Shown here: positions 35,612-46,572 of the stretch, piece after piece
How positions within the stretch are numbered: position 1 is the first letter of the stretch
Layout: the number at the start of each line of letters is the position of its first letter
NCBI GenBank assembly: GCA_947359465.1
Contig: OX375879.1
Coordinates: forward strand, 89,131,578-89,195,577
Direction: 5' to 3'
From: Metellina segmentata
Taxonomy: Eukaryota; Arthropoda; Arachnida; Araneae; Tetragnathidae
Length of the DNA stretch: 64,000 nt
Position numbers and translations under genes: made by a program
The notes under the pieces: model-generated
The model's database searches: none
The model's input: the letters and a program-made list of their open reading frames with translations, nothing else
What the model was told of the DNA's origin: nothing

Positions 35612-36245
35612 GCGCTGCAGTGTATTTACAGGGCTGCCTTAGTTATACAGGTACCTCGAAATTGTAAGGGTGCCACGTTGTTTTTTAGGGCGCCCTTATT
35701 TAAACAGGTACCATGAAATTGTAAGGGCGCCGCGTTGTTTTTTCATTGCGCCTTCAATTAAACGGGTACCTCGAAATTGTAAGGGCACCTCGTTTTTTCA
35801 GGGCGCCCTTAGTTAAACGAGTACTTTGCAATTGAAAAGGTGCCGCGTAATTTTTTGCATGATGCTCTCAGTTAAACAGGTACCTTGAAATTGTAAGGGC
35901 ACTACGTTGTTTTTTCAGGGCACCCTCAGTTAAACCGTTACTTCGAAATTGTAAGGGCGCCGCGTTGTTTTTTCAGGACTCCTTCAATTAAACAGGTACC
36001 TCGAAATGGTAAGGGCACCCTCAGTTAAACGGGTACCTGGAAATTGTAAGTGCGCCGTATTGTTTTTTCAGAGCCCTCTCAGTTAAACAGGTATTTCGAA
36101 ATTAAAAGGGCGCCGCGGTGTTTTTAGAAGGCGCCTTTTGTTAAACGTGTACACTGGCATGGTAAATATCCGTGATTTCCGAGTTGTGCTCTGTAGTGCC
36201 TTTAACAGGTCACCCTTTGTTATACGTGTTATAAATATCCTTGAT
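35612..36245. repeat. About 58-bp minisatellite with GGCGCC hairpins
   Basis: Roughly ten imperfect units with core TTAAACaGGTACCtCGAAATTGTAAGGGCGCC-gcgttgTTTTTTCAGGGCGCCC (shown in pieces; case marks variable bases). GGTACC starts at 35650, 35707, 35765 and 35879, fixing a period of about 57-60 bp. Each unit contains GGGCGCC and its complement about 15 nt apart and can fold. Confidence 0.9.
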
Positions 36246-36959
36246 TCTCAAATTGTTACGGTCGGTGTTTTTAAAGGGGCTCACAGACAGATATAGCAAA
36301 AGCTTCATAATTCATTAAAAGCTAGTTAAGAAGTTTTTATACTATCTCGTGGCGTCCATTTAAAGACTCGATTAAAAAGCACACGATTTTTATGTCTGCA
36401 TGAATTTAAAATTAATTTAATTTACTAATACGGTCTCTGTTGAAGGAATTGGTTTTGAAAACAAAATTAATGATATAATTGTAATACAAATTTTTTTGGA
36501 GAGATACAAAATACCTCAAATGCTTAAAATTACTCGAAAATTTCTGATGGTGTATAAAAAGGGAAGATGAAATCAGGTTTTCTATTCGAGAAAAAGTTTC
36601 TAGTAAAGACACTGTAAGAGCAGCGTTTTTTAATCTAGAAGTGAGGCATCTTTCCTTTGAAGGATTGGGGGGGGAGCCATGAAGAACTTTTATGACCGTT
36701 TATTTCAGAAAAACCAGAAACTTTAAAGGTTTTGAAAATAGTGTATTAAATATCTTAGTTCCTAATCAAGCCATACAACCAACCAACATTCTATAATTTT
36801 ACTTTGGATTGTCATTTAATGGGCTTGTCATGTGGGGTAATTTAAGCCGTTACGTGCCCCCAGACCCACGGTGGCTGTTAGAGGCCCTGACGAGAAATTT
36901 CCATTTATTTACAAAGACGCCTCAAACTAATAATAATAATTTATAACGCCCAGCTAAAG
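36246..36959. other. No supported gene
   Basis: A+T-rich spacer with a G-run at about 36667. Could include the left end of the following hAT element, not identified. Confidence 0.4.
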
Positions 36960-38969
36960 GCAGTACGCTGATGCCAAGAACTTCGGGAAATGGTTTCTAT
37001 ACATTTCTCTGGAACCTTTGGATTCGTTTTTACAAGGTGAACAGAGAAGCAGACGAAAGTTAACAAACTTGAATGATAATTCAATTAACCAAATGGTAAT
37101 TTCTCGGAAAATATGACCCAACTTAAAAAAATAACATTTCGATGCAGTAATAGCTAAAAGTGAACAACTTCATAAGGCTAGAGAAGTTGCCGAGAACAAA
37201 GTAGCGGGAAGAGGAAGTTTTGTCACTTTTCTAAGTAACAACACAATCATGAAAATTATTCAAATCATGGTTGGAAAAATTAAAAAACAACTATAAACAA
37301 GTGTAAAGGAAGCAGTAAAGTTCTCGATTCTAATAGACATTACAATAGACGTTTCGGTCAACGATCAGTGTGCATTTGTAGTGCGTTATGTAAAAGGAGA
37401 TGAAGTATTTGAAAGGATGATGTCTTTAAAATGTGTTACATCAACTACAGCTTTTAACTTCTTTGAAAAATATTTAAAAAGAAGTGGATATGGCAATTGA
37501 AAACTGTGTTTCAAACGCCTTTGATAGAGAATGGAATATGAGTGGACCATTTAATGGTATTACTGCCAAACTATGAGATATAATACCAAATCATATACAT
37601 ACGTGGTGCTATGCTTATGTTTTGAACTTAGTTCTTTCGGACATATTACAGGTTCTGCCCTTTACGATCACTTTTTTGTGTGCTACAGGAAACTCAAGTT
37701 TTCTTGAAAGAATCTCTGAAGAGAAAGCAAAAATATCAGGAGTTAAGCCAAGTTGAAAGCTATTGGGGCTACTCGTTGGCGCAACAAAAGTAATACCTGC
37801 ATAAAATTTTTTGGAAAGATTGATGACTAGGTATCACCTAAGTCGAGAACTTCATCACAGCAACCCCAAAACAATGTTTTTTTTTACGAACTTACTGTTG
37901 CGTTGCATTAGATATATTTATCAACAGAGTTCAATGCCAAAATTAGAAGCGAATGCGTGAGCAATTTTTGATAAATTTACTTCATATGAAATTATTATAA
38001 TAGCTATGATTTTCTTACAGATCTTTAAAGTTACAACTCCCTTGTCGGATTACCTACAAACAAAAAAATTGGATTATGCTCAAGCGTGAGGTCAGTTGAG
38101 TCGGTTGTCTCAAGACTCAAAGATGTTAGAGATAAATTCGAAGAAACTCTACACGCAGCAAAAAATTTTCTCGAGAAGTTAAAAGAAAGAGTGGAGGAAT
38201 CTTCCAATAAAGAATGATTAGAAGATTTAAATATAAACAGTGATTTCGAAAAAAAGGCCACGCAAAATTAAGATGGTGGATTCAGAAAAGTGTGTGGATG
38301 ATAAGGGTAAACATTCACCAAAGGATGAGTTCCGAATTCATACATGTAATAGAATGGTGGATACTATTATACAAACCATGGAAAAAGATTCACAACGCAT
38401 AAAAATCTTTACTAGATATGGGTTTGTTTGATCTTAAAAGATTTGCCTATACTAAATGTGATCAGTTGCCTATAAATGCGCTGGATAAGATCTGCGATTT
38501 GATTCCGTCTTTGAATAAGGGGAAATTAAAAGAAGAAATTATTTCTTTAGTGAATGTTTGGCCTAGTATTTCCAAAAAATTCCTTGGATGAAGATTATAA
38601 TACTGAGTCAAAAGAATATCAACATCCTGAATATGAGAAGGATGACATTTTTACTTCATGCAATTTGAAAAATCAATGTAACAATTGCATCAAGTGTGCA
38701 TTGGGGAAAAAAAGTTGAATTCAATATACAATATATTCAGTCTCCAATATACCGAAATATACAAAATCTGTAAGTATTTACTCACAAAACCACTAACGCA
38801 AGTAATCTGTGAAAGAATGTTTTCGAAATTGAAGTTAATTAAAAATAGACTGAGAGCATATATGACCAATGAAACTGCGGAAGCATTTGTCAACACCATC
38901 GAACCAGATTTTGTAATCAGCAAACTGCGTGAATCCAGTTCCGAAATGAGGCGTCTTCCAGTTCTATGA
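36960..38969 (+). pseudogene. hAT-type (ZMYM1/DUF4371-like) transposase pseudogene
   Basis: Plus strand, heavily frame-broken. At about 37.30-37.48 kb: SVKEAVKFSILIDITIDVSVNDQCAFVVRYV, the DUF4371/RNase-H-like first block. At 38.09-38.2 kb: SSVRSVESVVSRLKDVRDKFEETL. At 38685-38969 an open segment contains LTQVICERMFSKLKLIKNRLRAYM and EPDFV, the C-terminal hAT dimerisation region. Length and order fit zinc-finger MYM-type-1-like hAT transposases. Many stops; inactive. Terminal repeats not confidently found. Confidence 0.8.
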
Positions 38970-39945
38970 GGACACTGAAAAATTTCAAATGAACAAATAA
39001 ATCGACTTTATCCAGTTGATTATAGGATTGTAAGACAGTAGGGACAGCAGGTCTTTATCAAGATCTACTAAATGTTTATAGAAAATTATAGTACATAAAG
39101 TTATTTTATTTTTACATCCATTCAAAAGAAATGTTATTAGGAATTTAATTCTTAGAAAATTACCACTTATTCTAGAATATTCAAATTAATTCATATAAAA
39201 AACAGGTATACTCTTTTTTTGAATTGCTTTAATTTTGGTTACATAAGCTGGGGTTTTAAGTGTTTAAAAGTTAAAATTAAAAGTTTGCAGCAGCTTATCA
39301 GCCAAGACTAACGATATGAAACAATTTTGTTTTTCATGTCTTTGCAAGTTAAGATTGTAAGTTATACACAACCAAAACGGTTATTGTAGAATACAATACG
39401 AAACAACCTCTTACCAAAAAGAAAAAATATATTTTTAAGCATCGAAAACCAGTGGATGTAATTTTTTGTTTGTTTGTTTTTAATGTTTTATGTAAATAAA
39501 TGCAGTCAATTTTGAATCTAAAACATATTTGATCGTCTAATTTACGTATCTTTTTCATAAAACGATAACTTATGGGGATAAATAAATTACGATGTATCAT
39601 AAAAATAAGGCTAATTTAGAAATAAGCATATAATAATTGTAAACAATTTTATATATTTTAAAATAATTTCATTTTTAAATATATTTTATAATACTCGAAA
39701 TTAATAAAAGTGTTTCATGAAGAAATCGTGTTTGATTAGTTATTTATTTCAATTATATTTTTAAATAAGCAAATTTTTACAGTGGTTTTTATAAGAATTT
39801 AGTATTAACTGAAAAATGAAGCATAAGTGTGATTGTAAGTACGAAATTAGAAGACGCCTCTATCATTCCTTGTCCACCTCCCTTCCAAGGCACCCAGCAC
39901 GGGCCTGCACAGAATGCCTTGCTTTATATTTTACAACTGTAACTA
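38970..39945. other. No supported gene
   Basis: A+T-rich; the 83-codon minus frame (39349-39600) lacks motifs. Confidence 0.4.
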
Positions 39946-40774
39946 CCCTCATGTCCATAAATTAAGGATAGTTCAGAATCACACGGAAATCGAACTCTAA
40001 AGTAAAAATTTCACCTGTAGAATTATCGCACACATCTTCAAGAATAATATCCAAATTACAGGAAGCTATCAGATGACGCCTATAGTACGTCACAATGACG
40101 TGGGTGCAAGATAGCTGTATATAGGAATTGTAGCAAAGAAGTAAAATATGAAGGAACCATGAGAGGCTAATTTTTTCGGGACATAATTCTGGAACAACAT
40201 GTACGTATGTTTAGGGGTTCCATCAGCGCAGAATTTGTGTTTATGGATGACAATGCACGTCCTCACCGTGCAAACATTGAAAGCAAATGCCTTGAATATG
40301 GGGATATCACCAATATCGAATGGCCAGCATTCTCACCTGACTTGAATCCGATAGAGCATGTGTGAGACATGCTTGACCGCAAGTTGCAGCCTGTCAACCA
40401 CCTCGTACATGTGTACCGGAAGTTTGGAGAGCATTGCTTGCTGAGTGGAGTGATCTTCCCCAAGATCAGCTCGATAATTTGATCCTCAGCATGCATAGGC
40501 GTTGTACGAACTGTATTTCATCGTCTGGGAGACATACAATGTATTAACCACCATACCAACAATGCCATGTTAAGTTTTTGTAAGGTCGATATTTTTTGTA
40601 ATTGCTCCAGTGAGCAAAATTCGTAGTTTTTATGAATGGTATCATACATACACCATCTTTTTTGTTCTTTATCTTTTGTTTAATAAATGGGTTTTATGAA
40701 TAAGTCACGTTTGTTTTGTTTCTGAACCTTTATTTTCCGCAGCTGGCATTATCCTTAATTTATGGACATGAGTG
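39946..40774 (+). mobile_element. Tc1-like element D2, short deletion derivative
   Basis: Flanked by TA on both sides, with ends CCCTCATGTCCATAAATTAA and the complement ending GGACATGAGTG. The interior keeps only FVFMDDNARPHRANI and FSPDLNPIEHV (then TGA) from the transposase. Shares its ends and outer sequence with D1 (32215-33430) in opposite orientation, but lost almost all of the N-terminal half. Confidence 0.88.
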
Positions 40775-41090
40775 TATTTTAATCGACCCGTGCTATTTTT
40801 TTGGCTTGATTTCAAAATTTTATTTTCTAATTAAAAACATTTGACGATCAAAATCGTTTTCTGCTTATCATAGATTACAGATGATATTATTAGAGAGGTT
40901 TTTTTTTACAATTTTTTAATTGCATTGTTAGTGAAAACATATAAAAATACACGAAAAGAGATAGAAGAGATTATAATACGAGATAAACTACGGGCTCTTG
41001 CGATATAAATAGCCACATAAAAACCGTCTTAACAAACAAAAAGATTACTTTTAAAACATAAAATAATAATGCAATTGAATTGATACTCAA
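40775..41090. other. No supported gene
   Basis: A+T-rich spacer. Confidence 0.4.
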
Positions 41091-41130
41091 CATATCGCAC
41101 CCCGGCAAGAAAAGTGACACAAATAAAAAA
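41091..41130. mobile_element. MITE left-end fragment (copy 2)
   Basis: CATATCGCACCCCGGCAAGA through GTGACACAA equals the terminus of the 2312 MITE. The rest is missing. Confidence 0.75.
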
Positions 41131-41345
41131 ATACTGAAAATGACTTTACTTATATTTTTGAAATGTGGGGTGTTTGATTCCTTTTACTATTGAATGACTT
41201 GTTGAAGGGGTGACTTGGAAGAGTGCCAGCACCGCGACTAATAGTCAATTGTACTGAGATTCCTTTTACTGTACTTTTAATGCACTTAGATTTTGAAATG
41301 CTTTTGTTTCTCGACAAATATTTATTCATTTCATAATTAAATATA

Positions 41346-41460
41346 TTAGCAAAATACCCGAGCTCACTCGGATTGAATTGGGTAAATATAGATTGAAAGT
41401 TACCAAAAAAATAACAACTTTCCTCTTTCGTAGAAAATGTCAAATCTTTTAGTGTAAGAT
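41346..41460 (-). mobile_element. Helitron 3'-terminus fragment (minus)
   Basis: On the minus strand it ends CGGGTATTTTGCTAA then T, like the terminus at 12632. Only a short stretch can be assigned. Confidence 0.45.
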
Positions 41461-41554
41461 CATTTTTAACGCCTTTCCGAAATTTTCATAATTTTTACAA
41501 CCTATTTTGGACACAAATCCTATACAAGCATATCCATCCATGTAATACAGTTCA

Positions 41555-41818
41555 CATTTCGCAACCCGGAAAAAAAAAGTGACACAGGTCAAAAAATAAA
41601 ATTTGAAGTTATGTCATTAAAAATATATATGAGGTGCCCCAGTGTGTCATATTACTATTCTGTAGAATATAATAGACGTTACCGCCATAAATATTTACTT
41701 AAAATTTAAAAGAAGCTTATACGAATTCAATTTTAGTTTTATGGGATCCGTTAAGTTGATGTTACTCAAGTTTCTGCAATTTTGAGTTGTGTCACTTTTC
41801 ATGCTGGGGTGCGATATG
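41555..41818. mobile_element. Palindromic MITE (copy 3, full length)
   Basis: Co-linear with 2312-2577, with both ends present (CATTTCGCAACCCGG... and ...GGGGTGCGATATG). 264 bp. No coding. Confidence 0.85.
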
Positions 41819-42940
41819 CGCGTTTCTCCTATCAATTCAGAGATTTAAAAAAAACTTAGATGCTTCAGTCAATTTTTCAAAACAAAGAACGTTATTTGCT
41901 AGCAAGCATTTCTGATGTTTTGGGTGAATTAGTTTTATAATTTGCATTTAGTTATAACTGTATTTTTTCTGTAACCTATTAAATCATCTCATAAATTGCC
42001 AATAGATGGAAGCACCACCTATTTGAAGCTCTTGTATTGTCATACTAATCTTATATCTATATTTTAATTATTACAAAATTAAGCTATTGCAAAATTTTAT
42101 TCCGCATTTTGTTGTCCTCACTACAAAAAATCCATTTCAGTAACTTAGCATTTGAACTATTTTACCTCACTTTCATGTCAATATTTTCCTCTCTGTAACT
42201 TTAACTCTGAGAATTGACATGGCAATATTTGTAAACAAAAGCGGGCTTATGGGCGTGATGTCTGCTAGATCGGAAGGTTCTTCTCGGTATTTAAGCAAGT
42301 GTGTCTCTTGTTTGTCGTGTTCAAAGTCGATTCGAAGCAGAAAATAGATTATGAACATAAAAGATGACCGTTACTCAAATTTCCAAAGCTAAACAACGTA
42401 TTTTGAGGAAGGATTGCACTCATCAATTGCGACTTCTCTGTTGTGGAATTAGATAATGCTTTGCGTTTTTTAAGTAATGATTACTCTGTAATAATACATT
42501 GTTGTTGTTTTTTATCTCAATTCTGTAAACAGATAATTTGGCAAAAGTTCCGCAGGGCACCTGCTTGGCGATCTTCTCTTTCCGATGGGAGATAACCAAC
42601 CTAATGTTGCAAACTTAAAAGTCGCCAATTGCAGTCGCAATCGCTTATTTTTCTCATAGGGAATAAATAATTCCCTTTTAATGAGTGGGAAGCAATATTA
42701 GGGATTTTATTCCAAGTTTGTTCTTTAAAATGGCGTATTTTTTCGTACTGAAATACGAAGTACAACTTTTTTTTGAACTATAACATATAATTCTGACGGT
42801 TCCCGAAACCAGAATATTTATATGCAATATGCTTATATTAATATATAATGCTTTATTATTTATATATTTTTTAAATACAATATGCTTATATTTTTAAAAT
42901 AAAAGCATTTTTGTAATGCAGATGAATAATTCAATTAATT
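41819..42940. other. No supported gene
   Basis: A+T-rich; the 61-codon minus frame (42173-42358) is unsupported. Confidence 0.4.
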
Positions 42941-43261
42941 ATACGCCGACAGACCGGGATAGTGGTTAGGGTGTTAGCCTCTAGATCGGAAGGTTCCTGG
43001 TTCGAATCCGGGTCCGGGCATGGATGTTTGTAAGCGTATGGTGTAGAGGCGGCTGGTGCACCTTTAATCTGTCGTGGCCGAAAGTTGGGTTGGTGTGGAT
43101 GTTTGTAGAGTGGGGTGACAGCTCAGGTGTTGCCTCGTCATTTGACCGTGGTACAAAATTACGAGGTGTTGTCCTCGAATTCCCTTAAGGGACTGATCCC
43201 GGACCGTCGTCAATAGCACGTTGTGTAGCACTAGTACGACGTTAACTAAAATTACCATTAC
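42941..43261 (+). repeat. Full-length SINE (family 1, plus)
   Basis: tRNA-like head with GATAGTGGTTAGGGTG (box A region) and GGTTCGAATCC (box B), body, ATTACC tail. CAATTAATT flanks both sides (42932-42940 and 43262-43270) as a target duplication. Confidence 0.9.
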
Positions 43262-43417
43262 CAATTAATTTTCCGTAATCAATTGTTATTCTGAATACGA
43301 TAGCGATTGTAAATTTTTATTTCTCAATGCAAATTAGTTTTAATTACGTGAACAAGTGTATTTAAGGCAATCAAACTATACTTATACGAGATTTCTCACT
43401 ATCTCTCAGAATCGGCG

Positions 43418-43738
43418 CCGAACAAACGGGATAGTGGTTAAGGTGTTAGCCTCTAGATTGGAAGGTTCCTGGTTCGAATCCGGGTCCGGGCATGTTTGTT
43501 AGCGTATGGTGTAGAGGCGGCTGGTGCACCTTAAATCTATCGTGGCCGAAAGTCCTCACGTTGGGTTTCTGTGGAAGTTTGGAGAGTGGGGTGCCAGCTC
43601 AGGTGTTGCTTCGTCATCTGACCGTGGTTCAAAATTAAGAGGTGTTGTCCTCGGATCTTTCCCTTAAAGGATTGATCCCGGATCGTCGTCAATAGCCCGT
43701 TGTGTTGCTCTAGTACGACGTTAACTAAAATTACCATT
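43418..43738 (+). repeat. Full-length SINE (family 1, plus)
   Basis: Same structure as the copy at 42941. The flanks ATCTCTCAGAATCGGCG (43401) and ATCTCAGAGTCGGCG (43739) are a slightly diverged target duplication. Confidence 0.88.
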
Positions 43739-44013
43739 ATCTCAGAGTCGGCGTTACTCAAAACAAATTGCTCATAGACTACATGCAATATGAGTTCAAC
43801 TTGAAGTTCATTTCTGCATTGTCCTCAATACTTGAGGAACACATATAAAACCTTTGTAAGATAGATTTATGCAAATACTATGTCATTTGTACCTTACTTC
43901 ATACCGGGATTCGAACGCAGAACCTGTTGAACCGGGGAATTTACTATCGTCTAGTTTTTTAAGAACAATTGTACAGTATTTGTTATTGAGCAGGGAGAGG
44001 TATTTTTCAATTA

Positions 44014-44096
44014 ACGTCGCACTGGATCAACACAACGGGCTATTGGCGACGGTCCGCGATTTATTCTAAAGGGAAAGATCCGAGGACAACACCTCA
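44014..44096 (-). repeat. SINE 3' fragment (family 1, minus), head-to-head with next
   Basis: AATTAACGTCGCACTGGATC through CCGAGGACAACACCTC: the complement of the SINE 3' third. It abuts an oppositely oriented SINE body. Confidence 0.8.
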
Positions 44097-44281
44097 CTTT
44101 GGGTTGGCGAGGAAGTTTGGAGACTGGGGTGCCAGCTCAAGTGTAACTTCGTCATCTGACCTTGGTTCAAAATTACGAGGTGTTGTCCTCGAATCTTTCC
44201 CTTAAGGGATTGATCCCGGACCGTCGTCAATAGCCCGTTGTGTTGCTCTAGTACGACGTTAACTAAAATTACCATTACCAA
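44097..44281 (+). repeat. SINE 3' body fragment (family 1, plus)
   Basis: TTTGGGTTGGCGAGGAAGTT to the ACTAAAATTACCATTACC tail. With the preceding minus fragment it forms a large inverted repeat. Confidence 0.8.
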
Positions 44282-45225
44282 AACATAAAGTTTGGTCCAA
44301 AGATATGAAGTTGTGCGAAAGTTATTTCATAAAATGTGGCCAAAAGTTTGTATAAATCCACAAAAATTGATAGGTTATTGCAGAAGACTTGCTACACTTA
44401 TCTATTAAAATATATGTTTACATGTAAATCCGTCAAAATTATCGTAATTTAAAAATTCATTTTCCATTTAGTTTGATATCAATTAATTTTTAACTGTAAA
44501 ATGTAAAAACTGATTAAAAGACCAATTGTGATGATTATGAAAGTCTACTGTCCCCTTTAAAGTAATGTGATACGCAATTAGAAACCGTACTTTCATTACC
44601 ATCAAATTTTCTTGCATGTTGTAATTAATGGAAAACATGAACGATTTGCTTACTTTTCTTTTATGAATAAATTGATAAAAACTTCTTGCATCATTGTTTT
44701 CCCGGCACAGTGAATATCATCAGAACCATTATCAATGTCGCTTATTATCAATCGAAATGTCGAACCAAGTCGTGATCACCTACATAATTCGAATTTTCAT
44801 TTTTTTTCGTTTTACTATGAATTGTTCTTTATATTGCAGGACAAAACAGATTTAAAATTAGATAAAAAATCATATTTAAATTCAGAGTTAAATCGAATCA
44901 GAACTAATTATCTTTTTACTGTTTTTTTGTATTTTGTTAGAATAATCAGAAAAACAATTCAGAGTTAGCGGTTCATAGGTTAACATTGAATATGTTCGGA
45001 TTAAACTAAGTCATTCTTGGAGGGGAAATTTATGTTCAACTCTTTGATGTTCTTACTCGTTCCATAAAATTCGTATTATGTTCTTTATTCTTTTACCCAA
45101 CAGAATCAATTAGGTGTGTGCTTGATAATCAGTCATTTTAATCAAGATGTTGTGTTAAGATAAAATCAAAGGTTCTAAAGAAATTTTTCGTTTTAGGTTC
45201 AAATATGATAAACTTAAAATTTTTT
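44282..45225. other. No supported gene
   Basis: A+T-rich spacer; a 77-codon plus frame (44735-44968) is unsupported. Confidence 0.4.
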
Positions 45226-45392
45226 ACTTGACACACGCGCGCATTCATGCGTATGCATCACATGTATGGCTTTCATGCGTGAGCATGTATACACGTATGT
45301 TATGCATACGTCTGTATGCATGCTTATAAGTGTATATGTATGATTTTATATGCGTATGCATGCACTTACGTGTGTTTGCGTGTGATATTTTC
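45226..45392. repeat. Alternating purine-pyrimidine tract (Z-DNA-prone)
   Basis: Long runs of GC/AC/AT/GT steps (ACACACGCGCGC..., TGCATACGTCTGTATGCATG..., TACGTGTGTTTGCGTGTG), about 160 bp, lying just beyond the stem-loop array. Confidence 0.7.
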
Positions 45393-45437
45393 TATTTTTT
45401 AATTATTATGGCAAAGGAAAGGACCTTTTTATATGAT

Positions 45438-45541
45438 GGCTCTGAAAAGAGCCGTTTCTTAAATGATGGCCCTGAAAAGGGCCGTTTTTTTTATGATGGC
45501 CCTGAAAAGGGCCGTTTTTTATGATGGCCCTGAAAAGGGCC
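45438..45541 (-). promoter_or_regulatory. Array of four histone-type mRNA 3' stem-loops
   Basis: On the minus strand: GGCCCTTTTCAGGGCC at 45526-45541, 45498-45513 and 45468-45483, and GGCTCTTTTCAGAGCC at 45438-45453. All fit the metazoan histone stem-loop consensus GGYYCUUHUHARRRCC with perfect 6-bp stems, a UUUC loop, an A-rich 5' flank (AAAAAAC) and an ATCAT 3' flank. Spacing is 28, 30 and 30 bp. A decayed fifth half-unit may be at 45415-45430. The first loop begins 24 nt after the stop codon of the transposase gene. The family role is binding of SLBP and 3' cleavage without polyadenylation. I did not recognise a clear purine-rich U7 site. The plus-strand frame made of DGPEKGRF repeats is this array read backwards. 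Confidence 0.85.
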
Positions 45542-45565
45542 TTTTTTGAGATCACGCGTATAGAT

Positions 45566-46495
45566 TTATGGCACAGGATAGTAGATTTTTACGATTTCTA
45601 TAAACTTAGAAAAACAGTCCAAGTTTTGCTTGCGGCATGTTCTTCTCCAAACGTATTCTAATAACCGGTCCGTCATCATTTCTTTTCTAAGGCCGCCCCG
45701 ATTAATTTTCATTTTTAGATCTTTCCAGGATGATTCTATCGTTTGGGTGTGGGCCCCTGTCAGAGGATCTACAAAATTCTGGGAGTGGTTGACGGTTGCA
45801 TGAAAGTATAATCCCGTCCTCCGAAGTCCAGAGTATGCTCTCCACTGGTCACTCATTATGGTAGTTCCTGGAGCAACATGCTTCAAAATTAAGGGCATTA
45901 AAGTTGCTGCATTTCTTCTATTGTTGGGGCAAACTTCAAACCGAATTTCTTTGGTATCCCTCTGAATGAGGCCCAACACCCAAGTCCCTTCCCTCAACCT
46001 ACCAACATGGTACTTCCTTCTTCCTATTTTAGATTCATCAATTTCAACTATCATTCCAGGGCCTCCTAAAAGACTCTGGCCAACTTGGTGGTTGACCACA
46101 AAGTCTGTTAAAATTTCCCTACAGTAGCTGAACCAGTCAGCTACTGTCTCCCGGCTGGTTGTTTCACTCCTGTCCGATGAATTCAAAATTGTCTGATCAT
46201 AAGACAATCCCTGAGTAAAACAAAAAGTAATTTTCATTACCTTTTCCGTGGATAGCTTTGTATTAGCGAACCACGTACCATGCGCCCGTGAGACACTCTC
46301 TTCTCTGCCAGAACGGTGTTTCTTTTGGCATCTGAATATACCCAATCCTTTCCGATTGTCCAGCTTCATTAAATGCCCCTCTGAACAACGCTTCTCCTTG
46401 GGGATCAATCTTTGCGTCTCTAGCCACGAAATACAAGTTCCTCTATCCCGCGTGATCTCCAGCGAAACATGGAAAAAGTCCATGCGAAAAGCCAT
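45566..46495 (-). CDS. IS1595/ISXO2-type DDE transposase (Merlin-like), intact
   Basis: Intact intronless frame of 309 residues. The N-terminus has a zinc-ribbon-like pattern (C37-SEG-H41 ... FRC56-QKK-H60). The middle, about 84-130, is helical. The catalytic ISXO2-like domain follows: EIDES (D153), SDQWRAY (D216), VNHSQNF and IESSWKDLK (E254), with KIGRRKYHVGR and TWVLGLIQR between. Family role: DNA-cleaving transposase of IS1595/Merlin elements, nuclear in animals. It is the longest and only undamaged transposase frame in the window. The ATG at 46495 is the first in frame; a TATA box lies upstream and histone-type stem-loops lie 24 nt after the TAA. No flanking inverted repeats were found, so it may be domesticated or an element with unseen ends. 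Bacterial contamination is unlikely given these flanks. Confidence 0.85.
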   Translation of the reverse strand: MAFRMDFFHVSLEITRDRGTCISWLETQRLIPKEKRCSEGHLMKLDNRKGLGIFRCQKKHRSGREESVSRAHGTWFANTKLSTEKVMKITFCFTQGLSYDQTILNSSDRSETTSRETVADWFSYCREILTDFVVNHQVGQSLLGGPGMIVEIDESKIGRRKYHVGRLREGTWVLGLIQRDTKEIRFEVCPNNRRNAATLMPLILKHVAPGTTIMSDQWRAYSGLRRTGLYFHATVNHSQNFVDPLTGAHTQTIESSWKDLKMKINRGGLRKEMMTDRLLEYVWRRTCRKQNLDCFSKFIEIVKIYYPVP

Positions 46496-46565
46496 CAGGA
46501 AGAAATGTAAACCTTCTCTCTGATATACTCAGAAAATGATTGTAGGAATGCATAATTCACGTTTC

Positions 46566-46572
46566 TTATATA
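46566..46572 (-). promoter_or_regulatory. TATA box of the IS1595-like gene
   Basis: The minus strand reads GGGTATATAAGAAACGTG. It lies 71 bp before the ATG, so initiation about 30 nt downstream (a TCATTTT context near 46538) would give a 5' leader of roughly 45 nt. Confidence 0.6.

Noticed and set aside
35612..36245. CRISPR-like repeat array
   Set aside because: Eukaryotic window, no constant repeat with unique spacers; the whole 58-bp unit is repeated, so it is a minisatellite.
42941..43015. tRNA gene with good A/B boxes
   Set aside because: It is the head of a SINE: the same sequence recurs with identical body and target duplications, and the cloverleaf is imperfect.
45330..45524. Plus-strand frame with repeated DGPEKGRF units, like a repeat protein
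   Set aside because: It is the stem-loop array read on the opposite strand; the repeat is explained by the RNA hairpins.
45566..46495. Bacterial contamination for the IS1595-like gene
   Set aside because: Eukaryotic TATA box and histone-type stem-loops flank it, and the surrounding sequence is continuous arthropod-like DNA.
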